Positions 22,783 through 34,362 of a stretch of DNA of 64,000 nt are shown piece after piece. Below the pieces are notes generated by a model. The model saw only the letters and a program-made list of their open reading frames with translations. It had not been told where the DNA came from and searched no databases. Source of the stretch: Notospermus geniculatus (Eukaryota > Nemertea > Pilidiophora > Heteronemertea > Lineidae). The translations under genes were made by a program, and so were the position numbers. The stretch spans positions 897,157-961,156 of the forward strand of contig NMRB01000007.1 in the NCBI GenBank assembly GCA_002633025.1. The letters are read 5' to 3'. Each line of letters opens with the position of its first letter. Within the stretch, counting starts at the first letter, position 1.

Positions 22783-24079
22783 GGGTTATAAGAAGGGACG
22801 TCCACGTTTTGTTTCCAATTAGGACGCTGTTGAACTTTGTACAGTAACTTGTGACACTACAGGCGTATTGACAAGGACACAGCAATATTGACCGACCACC
22901 GAACCACGCTCAACTTGAGACGGATGTTGACTCTCCGGTAACCAAGGGAAAGGTATCGAAACTAAAGAAAATATTATAATCAGGCTACGGGTCGTATGAT
23001 AGGCAAACTTATGGGGGAATTGGACTCAGTCTTCGACCAAGACATTCTATATGCTGCGCCCTAGAAACAATTAAAAGGTTCCCCTGTAGCTCGGAGCTAC
23101 AGCCAGCGATTGAGAGCTTTCAGTACACAGTTATTGTTAAATCTGTTTATGCACTTGAGAATTATCATCCGCCGATTCGTAAGCACATAGTTTCTCGCGG
23201 CGTATTCTCCGAATGACAATCGACAAACCCTGGGCGGGTGTATGGAAGGACATGTTGCGGCAAGCTTAATCAAACAGCCCTTGGACAGTGTATATAGAGG
23301 ATAAAGGGCATTATACGGTTTAAGAAGTGTTTATCCACGTAAATGGATTAACTTTGGCTGGAAACGAACATTTTTAGAAGATTTCGCGGTTTAGTATTCA
23401 AATGAATGCCGATTCTCATGGTGAGACAGTCTGTCACTAGACTTTTAGTTCGACTTGTGAATTTTGTTTGGCATCAACTCCGTCGCTTTCCCATTTTCCA
23501 TTTTATAACTTACCATGCAAAAGAAAGACCCCTCGATAATTAAAATGCTACGAAAAAGACACCAAATCTGTTCAAGATTGTCTACATATGGTAAATTTGA
23601 CTGCGTCGACTTGTACTACATGTAGTAAGAAAAAAGCGTCTCACACCCATCGTTCTAAATTCGAAAAAACACGGTGGAGTTTTTTGTCTAATCATAACTG
23701 CCCAAATTCACTCAAATGCAATCCGATGTTAGAGTACAATGCAATCAATGTGTACGAAACTAATCGAACGCTATGAGCGTACATTTCACCATGAAATCGA
23801 CACTAAGAATGAGAGGATGATAATGATCGTTCCTCCCTAAGGAAGCCTGAATTATTGAGAGCTATCCCTCTGTGGAATTCGTCACTCAAGCAATAGTTAA
23901 TCTCGAATCTGGTCTTTCTTTCAGCGGGTTTTCACTCACCATCTGCCACCGGTCACCGCGGATTCGAGGAATGAGCGTTGAATGGAGAGAGGACGCGTGG
24001 TGTGGTGTCTTCTTTTCAAGATAGATCTTTCCGATCGAAGAAAAAAGTCGGTTCTAGAGATGTATTACATCATATAGCA

Positions 24080-24252
24080 CAGATGCGGATCCGAGGGGGG
24101 GGCACCTGGCGCACGCCCCCTTTCGGCCAACAAATCTGTAAAATCGACCGTGGAATTCTGAAATTTGGAGTAAATCATTGAAATTCTCCGCAAATTTCAA
24201 TGTTTCTAGCACAATGCGCCCCCTCTTTCTCGAAATCGTGGATCCGTCCCTG
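24080..24252. mobile_element. Element with CAG...CTG ends (copy B)
   Basis: Same element and site as 12568-12741, with small differences including one G fewer in the G-run. TAGCA flanks are preserved. Confidence 0.55.
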
Positions 24253-25612
24253 TAGCACACCTGTTCTTTCAGTGTATTGCAGTTTTGACAATTAGTACGA
24301 GCATGACGAGTGACGTTTGCCATTTTCCCGTACAAAAGCAAGACTCCGTCTGTCCTTGGACAGCAGCACATCGCATTCGTCACTACTTTACATCTCACAG
24401 AGTGCCAGCCACTGCCAGCCATCTTGAACAAACCTGCATGCAGGTCTGTACATTAGGCTACTGTACATTTTCCTTCCAAACAGATCGTTGCTCACTCTGC
24501 TTACAGAGTTAACTTTACCAATGTTACATCAACATTTTCTTACATTAAAGTTGTTGTTTTACTATCACCTCGATTACCGATTATCAATTAACAACATGAC
24601 CCCAATATTATGGAATTTTCACTACTGGCTTCAGCCGAGCATTTAGGCTATTGTAGCTGGTGTGATGACATACAACATTGGTGGTATTATCTCGGAAAAT
24701 AATTCTGGCTTACTCTGTATACACCAAGGGATGGGAAGCGTGTCTAAATGTTTTTACTAGTATTATTCAGAATAATTTGCTGACAATTAGGTTTATAAAC
24801 ATATTACGCGTGGCAAGCATAGGAAGTTAATCTACGGCATGTTTGATAAACATTGTGGTTGATATGATGAGATTTAATCAAAATGATGACCATTCGATGT
24901 GAATTGTTGCTTCCACTATTCAAATAGAGACTGGCATGACTTGTATCGACTCCTTGTTGACCGTTTGCTCAGGAGACAACCCTACCAAGCCTATATGTAC
25001 TCATTCTTAGAGTTGCTGCCGACGATTTGCAAAACGAAGATAGTACATTTTCCTTGCCTTCCACCCGCCCTTAGCTTACCAGCTAAAGAAAGAAAGACCA
25101 TAAGCAAATGGATTTCTGGCGCATCAGGCGCTGGTCTTGTATATCTTGGGTCTCAGCAACTTATCTATTTTTTGTCTCAACATGTCAGCAGCATTTGAGA
25201 TCAAAATCGCAAGGAGAACCTACTCGTCATCGCGAAAAAGGAGAATTTTTGTTCATATTTTTCGGAATTGCAGGGTTGAGTTCATCTGCAAACGATCCCC
25301 CTTCCCCTGCCTCCCCGACAGGTCCAGTTCTCCGGGTCACTCCGTGCATTTTATTCGATTCCCATTGTCATTTTTTCCGCACAGCGTCTTGTGAGATATT
25401 ACAAAATTTTACTCGCCCTCGGGTGAATTTTGTGCTTTCCTAGATCAAACATTATCACAGCCACAACGTTCCTCTCCCGGTGCAGAATGTCCACCGTCTT
25501 TGATACAAGCCGTCCCCTCCGGTAAAACAAACTCACCCTGCATAATGGGTCAGGCGGTTGACAACACCGCCCTTATCCAGGCGCGGTCAGGGAAAGTTGG
25601 CGCATTCCGTGA

Positions 25613-25791
25613 GGTGAGGTGACAGGCGGATCTCCATGGAGAGCGACTGCAGCAAATCCTTCTCTTTCGTACATAACCAGTGTCACTCCGAAACCACCTT
25701 CCTGAATGTGTGAACGTTTCACCACTTGAAATGTGGACATGGCGCTCTCTGTCATGGCTTCTGCCGAGGTCACTTGGTTTACCAGGTTCAT
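25613..25791 (-). CDS. Candidate conserved open frame/exon, copy B
   Basis: Counterpart of the minus-strand frame at 13915-14092. It begins MNLVNQVTSAEAM, with Thr-to-Ala and Lys-to-Gln differences, and is otherwise the same through HGDPPVTS. Beyond that the frame departs because the copies differ. Function unknown. Confidence 0.22.
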
Positions 25792-27364
25792 GTTAGTAAC
25801 AAGGGATCAGTTTCATCGTTCACGCTCAAAGCATCAACTACCTTCTCCAGTTTTTTCAAGCTACTAGATGCGGATCAAATTTTCCTTTCAAATAGCAATC
25901 CATTGGGTTCGCTTACGACGTAATTTTGACGTCTACTTGATTCTTCCTGATATAACTGATGAAATTTCCATGTCACGTGCTGCAGACATCTCTATAAGTC
26001 AGAAAAGCACGGAATGTTCTCAAATCATGACACTCACAGCCAATGAGCCGAACTCTTGCCAACTTTCTTTTTCATCACTTTTTCTTCACGTGCTCTCTCA
26101 ATGTTCTATAGAAATGTCTTTAATACGATTGTGCCTGGATGGTGTCAACACCAAAAGTCACTCGGGCGATCAGGGCTTGAATATTAAATATGTATTCTCT
26201 GTAAGCTGGTGATATTTTCCAAGATAACAACCGTCTCCATTGCTGATTCTTCTTCCGTCATACAACTCCAACTACCCCGTAATTCAAAGTCATAACATTG
26301 TAACATAGCGTGTTGTGAACAGAAACACTCCGCACAACAGTTTTCTTAACAATGTTGTTTTCGTGCGATATTGTTGATAATTAACCGTTACGGGGCCGTT
26401 CATAAAAAGTGGCGCGTGTCACACTCCATGACCATGATATTACAAGCTATTTTTCTCGGGCATTCGCTAAAATTCGGCAGCGAAGATCCGGTGATATCTC
26501 ATGTGAAATCGCAGCCGCTTCCCCCACGTAGGAAGATAGAAACCAGCCCTTGTGCCGCACAAGACGCACATATGTGGCAGTTTACGCGACCAGTGGCGCC
26601 ACCACAGCGGAACCGTTGCTTTGAGGAACTACAGTTGTTTTAAATTCTATCGCAAGTGTATAGTTGGCGGATGTAAATGACAATCTCTTGACGCGAACTT
26701 GAAAAACGATCACTGCGTGCTTGTTGGTGTTCTAGTTAGTTGAATAATCTCTACCTGGTCCAGATGTGTTCAGAACTCGCCGAGCAATCACCATGCAAAT
26801 CGCAGCGCCTTCTAGAAGAATGGTGTCGAGGCAACACACTTGCTGAGCTCAAACTACAGGTCTAGTTCATACAAACTCCTGCCTGATGAAGTATAGCTCA
26901 GGAAAATTTGCCAGTCTAAGACCTTGCCTTTCCGCGTTCGGGATTTGGGCGCCGCCTCCGCTGTCCACGCCAGTAATGTGAAAACCGCCATGTTTTCATT
27001 CCGTCCATTACAACGTCAAAGATCGATGATATTTCATTAATTGTCGCAGATTAGAACTAGTTAGCATGAATTTGTGCAATTGTTGAATTCATCTGGACCC
27101 CATGACGCTCGTCAAAGCTTTCATTCAAATGACATACATATTGTAGCACATTATCCAACTCCTGTTCACTCACAACCTCTAAGGACGCAACCTCAATAAC
27201 CTTTTTTCTCTTTTTCGATACATGAAATTCAAGATCTGTTTATCTAATCGAATCAAATGCAATAAATGCATTAACGACCGCAGAGCAAAACCGTTCTCGT
27301 CACCAAATCACCACGAGAACAGGAAACCGACTTGGTAGGACTTTCAAGGGAACAAGAGCCGGAG

Positions 27365-27892
27365 TGGACCGCAGGCGAGGTCCGCATTCACTGGCTGTTT
27401 ACTCTCAACACGGGGTAAGACTCCGGCATTGTTTCAAGTCAATAACCGGGTGGAAGACTGAGAAACAGCGTAAGGAATCTTTTCATTTGAGACCAAAGAC
27501 CGATCCAGGGTGTAGTTTTAGACTTCCCTTGTCGAAGCTAATGAGAAAAACCACGGAAATTAATGCCGAATAAAAAGAAGGATGTCTATTTTACAGGGAG
27601 GAAGTTTCAACAATATATGCGGTAGACGCAATTAATTATAATTGGTGTATGACGGAGCCGCCAATTGAGGGCGTGCCATTGGTGTATGTGCAGGGAACAA
27701 AAAACAAGAGGATGCGGTTTCGATGAGGGTCCGAAACAACCTCTCTGGGACCAAATTGAGATTGCTCAAAACGTGACGCACTGACCATCAGCTCCTCCGA
27801 CAATTTATGGAGTGACGCTATGAAGTGCGGTTGTGAATGATCAAAATGCCATGTACCCAAGCACCGGACTTGGCCCAAACCTCCTTCACCGC
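27365..27892. other. Segment present only in copy B
   Basis: About 525 bp with no counterpart in copy A, where a single N stands at the junction. No gene, inverted ends or target duplication is evident, so loss or non-assembly in copy A is likelier than an insertion here. Confidence 0.5.
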
Positions 27893-28657
27893 AATGTGCT
27901 GTGTGGCACATTCCCCTGTCTGCTTGCCCACAGGTACGAGACGCTGGCATCAACGTTCACGATTGGCTGATCCTCATTGTCATGGATGTCCGGCCATTCT
28001 CCGCGGGACGCTCACCAAAACAATACACGCTGACAACTCCCTCTGCTTCTATCGTAATAATCGGGTTCATATAATTGATTTCAGAAAGCATGAGTTGATA
28101 CCGAAGAAGAACCGTATATTTATTCCTTTATCACACAGTTGATGAATAAATCGGTCGACTGTGGTGCGTCTTTGTGCGTCCGCACGTGGGCCCTCCGCCT
28201 AATTGTTGGCGTATAAAACGTGTCTCGGTGGAGGATGTGCGGGAAACGCCGCCTAACTCGTAGTTCATGAATGGTAGGTAAGTGTGTGCTTCAAATAAAT
28301 CAAAGTTGTAATTGAATTAAAAGAATAGTTTTCCTGTCCATGGCATCCCGTGACGTGACTACGAGTTCCACTCTATCATCGTGTTTTGTGGCTTTAGACA
28401 CGTTAGATATCCATACTTGTCGAAATTGTTTTGATGTCACCAATTCCTGGTATTAGCCATTCAATTAATGAAGCAGTGGATACGTGGATTCTATTTCTAC
28501 TCCATAACGGGTGACATATTGATGTGTCGTCCCAAAAAGTGGACTGTCACGTACCTCAAATGAAATACTCCCCCTTCCCAGCAACATGCATGACAGATGG
28601 ACTATGTACGCCTACTCTTTACAAACCATTCGTGGGCAAGCAGTCGTTACCCACCCC

Positions 28658-28884
28658 GGTTCTCAGTCGTTACCGCGCTCCTGCAGTCGTTCCCGCGGTC
28701 CTTCAGTCGTTACCCGCGGTCCTGCAGTCATCACCGCGGTCCTGCAGCCGTTACCGCTGTCCCGCAGTCGTTACCGCGGTCCTGCAGTCATTACCGCGGT
28801 CCTGCAGTCGTTACCGCTGTCCTGCAATCGTTACCGCGGTCCTGCAGTCGATACCGCGGTCCTGCAGTTGTTACCGCGGTCCTG
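28658..28884. repeat. 20-bp minisatellite, about 11 units (copy B)
   Basis: Same array as 16437-16724 but 60 bp shorter, which is three fewer units, in the middle of the array. Confidence 0.92.
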
Positions 28885-29974
28885 CTTGTACGATGCACAG
28901 ATAAATGGAGATGTGTTCGGCGCTTCTCGATCACAAAAACATCGGTCAAATTTGGCCACTTTGCACCGATAATGGACACCGGTATTTCAGGATACGACAA
29001 ACTCTGGTCAGACTTACATTCAAATCTGCACGATAGCGTTTCATCGCTACGAAAAACTGACACCTTAGAATGCAAAAACTCCTTGTGGCTTTTTGTCGTA
29101 CTACCTACAAACCGCGCTCATCAAAAGTGACATCTTTGCCTTGCCAATTGTTCTCGAAATCGTTCCCTTCCAAAAGTGACACCCCGGATGACACCCCACC
29201 GTTCATCTCTCCTAACAAATGTAAGAGGCGGCATGACTAGGAATAATTATTTCAATTTACACCCTGATTTCTGTTCCTTCCCCACCTCTACAAGACGAAT
29301 TCAAAGCCTTAATGGTGTTTTCAAAAGTGTCCCCGTCAAACTTTTGAGAGCCTATCACATTTGACCCGCATGTTAATAAAAGCGTTACAATGACAAAGCT
29401 TCGGCAATGAATTCAGTAACCGCATCGTTGAAAAGATACAGTCATAAAGCACGTCGCCTGTTCATAAAGGATACAGCCAGGCAGACACCATTGTCAATGT
29501 AAAATCAAATTATGCAAAATCACTCGAAAAGTTATCACTCAAAAGTGAACATGATGTTGCCTTTATGTGTCCGTGTTGAACACAGCGTTCTTGATATAAT
29601 GAACCCATGGGGTTGTTCTTGAGGCGAGCAGCAGGGAAGCTGGGAGACTATGGTCAGATATGATTTCTTATTTTCTCTAATATGTTCCAGTTCTGCGGTG
29701 ATATTTTCTCCTGAATATTTGTGTTTGAAAGAGGCACACTTGCGGTGATTGCCAAGGGCGGCTTGTCAGGACAACCTTGCAGGAAAACAGACTGAGCTGA
29801 TAAGTTGGAACACTCTATTGAAGACTGTCGGTGCTGTCCTTAATTGAGAGGTGTCGTCCTCAATATAGAGGTCAAAATGAACAGTCTGTGAAATCTACTG
29901 TCCTGAATAGAGAGGTGTCCGTCAAGAGAGGTTATACTCTAATGCCCTATTGGCGCTATGATATCTCCATTCAA

Positions 29975-29976
29975 TA
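29975..29976. other. Empty TA target site for the 126-bp MITE
   Basis: Copy B reads CCATTCAATATTTTAGGACA without interruption. Copy A has the same flanks with the 126-bp element plus one extra TA between them. Confidence 0.8.
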
Positions 29977-30403
29977 TTTTAGGACAATCTCGTGAACGGA
30001 ACAACCAGCAGCACAAGACTCGTCTCCATCTCTCTACACAGAGTGTGACATTTAGTGATGTAACATTCCTCTCTGCCGATGAACCCAACATAATTAGATT
30101 GATTCAAAACTGATTTCGTCGTAAGGCTAAAGTTTACAGTATATTGATTCGAATTCATGAAGTCAGCCGGGGCATGTCATCATTCGGAGTGTCTGCAATC
30201 ACTTGGGAACATTTTGTGGGTCGATACGTGGTGTAATCAGCTGAGATTTCATGTCACTAAATCTTACTTCCAAATGTAGGCAAGGCGTGTTGTTCTCAAT
30301 ACAAGCCGTGATGGGGGGGGGGGGCTTTATATCGCAAACCATATTGCCGTAGTTGAAATGACCGTTATATCAAAAATATTAAGCTCGCTTATCTATTTTT
30401 GGT

Positions 30404-30776
30404 TATATCTATAATGATACAGAATGCCAATAGTTCGTAGTCACCAGTGCTTATCTATAGTTATATAATGATACACAATGCCAATCGTTCGTAGTAACTG
30501 GTGATTATCTATAGTTACATAATGATACACAATGCCACTAGTTCGTAGTCACTGGTGCTTATCTATAGTTACATAATGATACACAATGCCGATAGTTCGT
30601 AGTAACTGGTGCTTATCTATAGTTACATAATGATACACAATGCCAATAGTTCGTAGTCACTGGTGCTTATCTATAGTTACATAATGATACACAATGCCAA
30701 TAGTTCGTAGTCACTGGTGCTTATCTATAGTTATATAATGATACACCGCAGTCACTGGTACTTATCTATAGTTAAA
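30404..30776. repeat. 54-bp minisatellite, about seven units (copy B)
   Basis: GATACACAATGCC recurs at 30416 (variant), 30470, 30524, 30578, 30632 and 30686, with a truncated unit from 30740, an exact 54-bp period. The unit also contains AGTTCGTAGTCACTGGTGCT. Copy A has about one unit (near 18415-18470), so the array expanded or contracted between the copies. Confidence 0.92.
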
Positions 30777-32006
30777 GGATACACATTGCTCAGGTTCGTA
30801 GTTGTCACTGTTGCGGTGTCAGTGGTCCGTAGTCCAGGTCCTGATGGTGTATTAAGCAACGATCTCAATTCATGTTCACATGCAGCCCTATCTTTTAGAG
30901 CTCAAATGGGAACTGCTGCCTGTGGTGGCATTCGTAGCTTCTTTGTCCAACGACGAGTCATGGATGCATCTCATTCCCGGGATCTCATTCACGATATATA
31001 GTGAGCTAGCAGAAGGCCAGAATGTCGAACTGGAAGACGAGATAGACTCCCTGACTGGGAACCAAACGTTTGCAATGTTCGAGAGCTGTGATTTGTATCA
31101 TAGCTTGCCCAATACCAAAATCAATACATTCTTTCAAAAATGGTTCTGACTCGTCTGATATCATCTCATTCCAAGCTTTCTCTGCAGAACGTTGGGCAGC
31201 AGACGAGATTATTCTGGCGGGAACCAATCATAACACGACTCAGACGATGGTATGTAAGGATGAGAGTGTTCGGTGTTGGTCCACATGAGGGGAGCTGCAC
31301 TGCATCATATGCTATTGTACGTATCTGAAGCACAGTCATTCGAAATGACTGATAGGGGTAGATACCACCAGAAATGTTACTCCGCCATTTCAACTGACAC
31401 ACGTGACCAAGGAAAGCAGTTCCCTTTCGCTTGCGTCACGTTTCGAGCGTGGGTGATAAGCTACATGTATCATGGCGAACACCTCAGTTTTGACAGGAAC
31501 GGTCCCGTCTCTCCGCGGGTGGGACTTCCAACTGGCATGATTGGGCCTTGGTTATAACAACAGCAAACACGTTGGATTGAAACCCTCTGGAAGGCTGGTG
31601 GTGCGAATGGGCGAGCATCTTGCGATCTTGTGAATCTCCAACGGACGTTCACGGCCGAGTGGAGAGGCAGGTGCAGCCCTCCATACAGCATCCATCCATT
31701 GAGCCAGACATGCTCTGCAAATGCCACGCCAAATTATTAATCAGATGAGAATTCTTGGGCACGTCCATATATCGAGACGAACAAGGGTGGATCGATGCAC
31801 CTCTGTTTGCTCGTCATCATTGGCACCTTGCGCGTTCAAATGACTCGAGGGTAAAGACTCTGTGTGTAATGAAACATGAATATTTAATGGCGCTTACCAG
31901 GCTTCGAGGGCACTACAATATCGTTGAGGGTCGAACAAGAGCACTCTGATGAGGTTAATTAAGAGCCCGCGGGGTCGATTTGAAAATGATACCGCTCGTT
32001 AACGCA

Positions 32007-32066
32007 ATTTTTGTGGTGTCGGAGTGGATGCGCTGTCATTTCTTGGGGGTTCGAATCCAGGAGTCA
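32007..32066 (+). tRNA. tRNA-like head, copy B
   Basis: Counterpart of 19685-19750, with the A-box-like TGGTGTCGGAGTGG and B box GGTTCGAATCC. The sequence after the B box has lost about 9 bases relative to copy A. Not a functional tRNA. Confidence 0.28.
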
Positions 32067-32082
32067 GCGAGACACTTATAAT

Positions 32083-32281
32083 GGTTCCAGATCTCACCGC
32101 TAGGGGTGCATCCGATGAAAAAACGCCTTGATTGGTCGCTGTCATTCAACAAAAGAGCAGTCAATGGCCTTTCAACCAATCAACGGGTTTTTCGGCGGCT
32201 GCTATCCGGCCGACACGTCACTGTGGCCAACAGACACTGCCGATCTCACTACCCCATAGCCCTAGCGGTGAGATCAGAAAC
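32083..32281. mobile_element. MITE with GGTTCCAGATCTCACCGCTAG ends (copy B, deleted)
   Basis: Same insertion as 19769-20027 but some 50 bp of the left interior, plus smaller pieces, are missing. The right end reads TAGCGGTGAGATCAGAAAC. Confidence 0.7.
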
Positions 32282-32666
32282 TAATATAAGATTCGGCGTG
32301 TTCTGATGTTCCCCGTCGCTGTGGTTGAGTAAATTAACATTGACTTTTGTCTAAGTCCTCACCTTGTACTAATCCTAATCAATATCTCACGGATAATTTC
32401 ACTGCCGGTCGTGGATCAAGAAATAATTTCAAATTGATCCGGGGTATCGTTCAGATTTGTCTTTATGACGTCTGTCTGATTGGCTGAATCAGGGATCATG
32501 GAGAGAGTATGAATGTTGAGGGAGTTTTGCGGCGGCCTACAGCCCAAACTCGTCCATTTATAGAAACGTGCAGTAATACATCGTCTGATGCTCAGTTTTC
32601 AGTTTCAGTTCAGTTTCAGTGATGTTATACGCCAAACAGTTGCGCGCGCACCAGAGTGAGCGGGAG

Positions 32667-33567
32667 TCCATGCGTCACTTCCGGTGTCGACAAAATGATC
32701 GTTGGGTTCTCCAGTGACGGCCAGAATACCCGTATCTGCGCCACAGTCCTCCTCCCCTGATACAGCTGGCTAGAGTTTGTTCTCTGGACGAGGGCAGAAT
32801 GGACAAACCGAATGCAGCGCACACACGAATGGCTAAAACGATCGTTGGAAGAACTTGCCCAGAGCGAAATGAGATAAGCAAACATGGCCAAAGATGTCGC
32901 CCCAATTGATGCCCGCTAATCCATTTGAGTGTTTCACATTGAAATCATTTGATGACTTAGTGAATAATTGATCTGAAAAATAGGTCTTTCACTGGCGTAA
33001 TGAGATAGGACAATAGTTTGTACAATGGCGCGCAAGAGGGTGGACTGCCGCGGGCCCTGTGACGATTTCTAGTGTGTGACTTGCATGGGAACCATGCTGT
33101 GCCCAGACTATAGAGAACCGGCTGCAAGTGGCTGGGGACTATTCGGTAACTAATTCAGATAAGGCTTAATTCTATTAGATTCTATTAGAAAATTGTGGTG
33201 TCGGATGATGTTTATTATACCACGACAGGAGCGGAGGGACCGGGACGCGCGTGGAGTGAATGCAAAACAACGACAAACCCGAACAGATTACGTAGTGATA
33301 TAATTTGCGAATTCCTCGTGCAGCATTCGCTATGGCTATTAATTAAGTTTGTAGCGTAATTTATGTAAATTGTAGCAGTTGTTTGATTGGTCTCTGTCGC
33401 GGGATGAACAGAGGGGAGGACCAGGAATGCCGGAGGAATGCGGTGGAAACTGGATATGATAAAGGAGGGCGGTGACCTGCTACTGGACTCTGACGGGATT
33501 AATGCCCGTTTTTACTTCTTGATAGCCCAGTTCCAAAGTTGTCACACTTCTGAGGACACGGTTAAAG
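32667..33567. other. No gene seen
   Basis: Unique sequence after copy B. No exon, RNA gene or inverted-repeat element that I can support. Confidence 0.4.
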
Positions 33568-33760
33568 GAAGCTTGGGCTGTCGAAGCGGCGCAGTTGGAA
33601 CATCGGCACCCGTCTCTGAGGTTCTGGGTTCGAGCCCCAGTTGGACTCGCTCTTTTATGTGACAGAGAGGGCGACTCTCTTTGACGGCGCAGGTTCTTCG
33701 GGCACTCTGGTTTCCTGGGCACTGCAGTGTCAAACATGTGAAATGAGCCAGCAGCTATCA
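33568..33760 (+). mobile_element. tRNA-derived SINE candidate
   Basis: GCGGCGCAGTTGG (33586-33598) fits a polymerase III A box and GGTTCGAGCCC (33627-33637) fits the B box, about 28 bases apart. The following sequence lacks tRNA 3' structure and continues into a GC-rich body with TCCTGGGCACTGCAGTG. A 3' tail or flanking duplication is not obvious. A tRNA pseudogene is the alternative. Confidence 0.45.
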
Positions 33761-34150
33761 CATTATCCAGTTCTGTTAATGACCAAAGAATCTAATCGAT
33801 GCCACTACGTGATACGATATAATAAAGTATAACAAAAAACGACAGCAAATAAACAAAACAGATTAAATTTCGAACGCGATGAAAGAAAGTTGACGAGCGT
33901 TGATGGCACGTCTTTCGGACGAACGGGGTCGTCTTCATTATAAATTCATGTTGCATGTCACAAATGTCTGAGCTTGACAGAAATGTGAGTTGTCCCGTGT
34001 TACGACACAATTGAAGTGTCGAACAATGTAAACAAGTTCATTTTTGAATTGTTTCGAGAAGCAGCTGACGAAGATCTCAACATTTTAACCCCCTTGATTC
34101 GCTTGGCGGAGAATTGGTAACTTTCGTCACACGGAAGAGACGGCTAGATT

Positions 34151-34362
34151 GGTTCCAGATCTCACCGCTAGGACTAATTATACTGAGATCGGTTTCACTT
34201 GATCGGCCAAAATGCAACCGATAAAAAGCGTTTATTGGTTGAAAATCGATGACTTCTCTTTTATTGAATGAGAGTGACCAATCACCTGTATGTCGGCCGA
34301 TCACGTGGTAATGGAAGACGCGCGACACTGATGATCTAGCCCTAGCGGAGAGATCTGGAACC
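34151..34362. mobile_element. MITE with GGTTCCAGATCTCACCGCTAG ends, third copy
   Basis: Begins GGTTCCAGATCTCACCGCTA and ends TAGCGGAGAGATCTGGAACC. The interior is in the opposite orientation to 19769-20027, with TTTATTGGTTGAAAATCGAT matching the complement of the other copies. Flanks are ATT and AAC. Confidence 0.75.

Larger units (their letters stand above)
20595..32666 (+). repeat. Copy B of the 11-12 kb direct repeat
   Basis: Collinear with 9085-20394. Private to this copy are the 446-bp element at 22337-22782, about 525 bp at 27365-27892, and an expanded 54-bp minisatellite at 30404-30776. It lacks the 126-bp MITE (empty site 29975-29976) and the 110-bp MITE. Open frames within it are mostly the same short frames as in copy A, with no convincing gene. 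The copy ends where GAGTGAGCGGGAGTCC departs from copy A. Confidence 0.9.
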
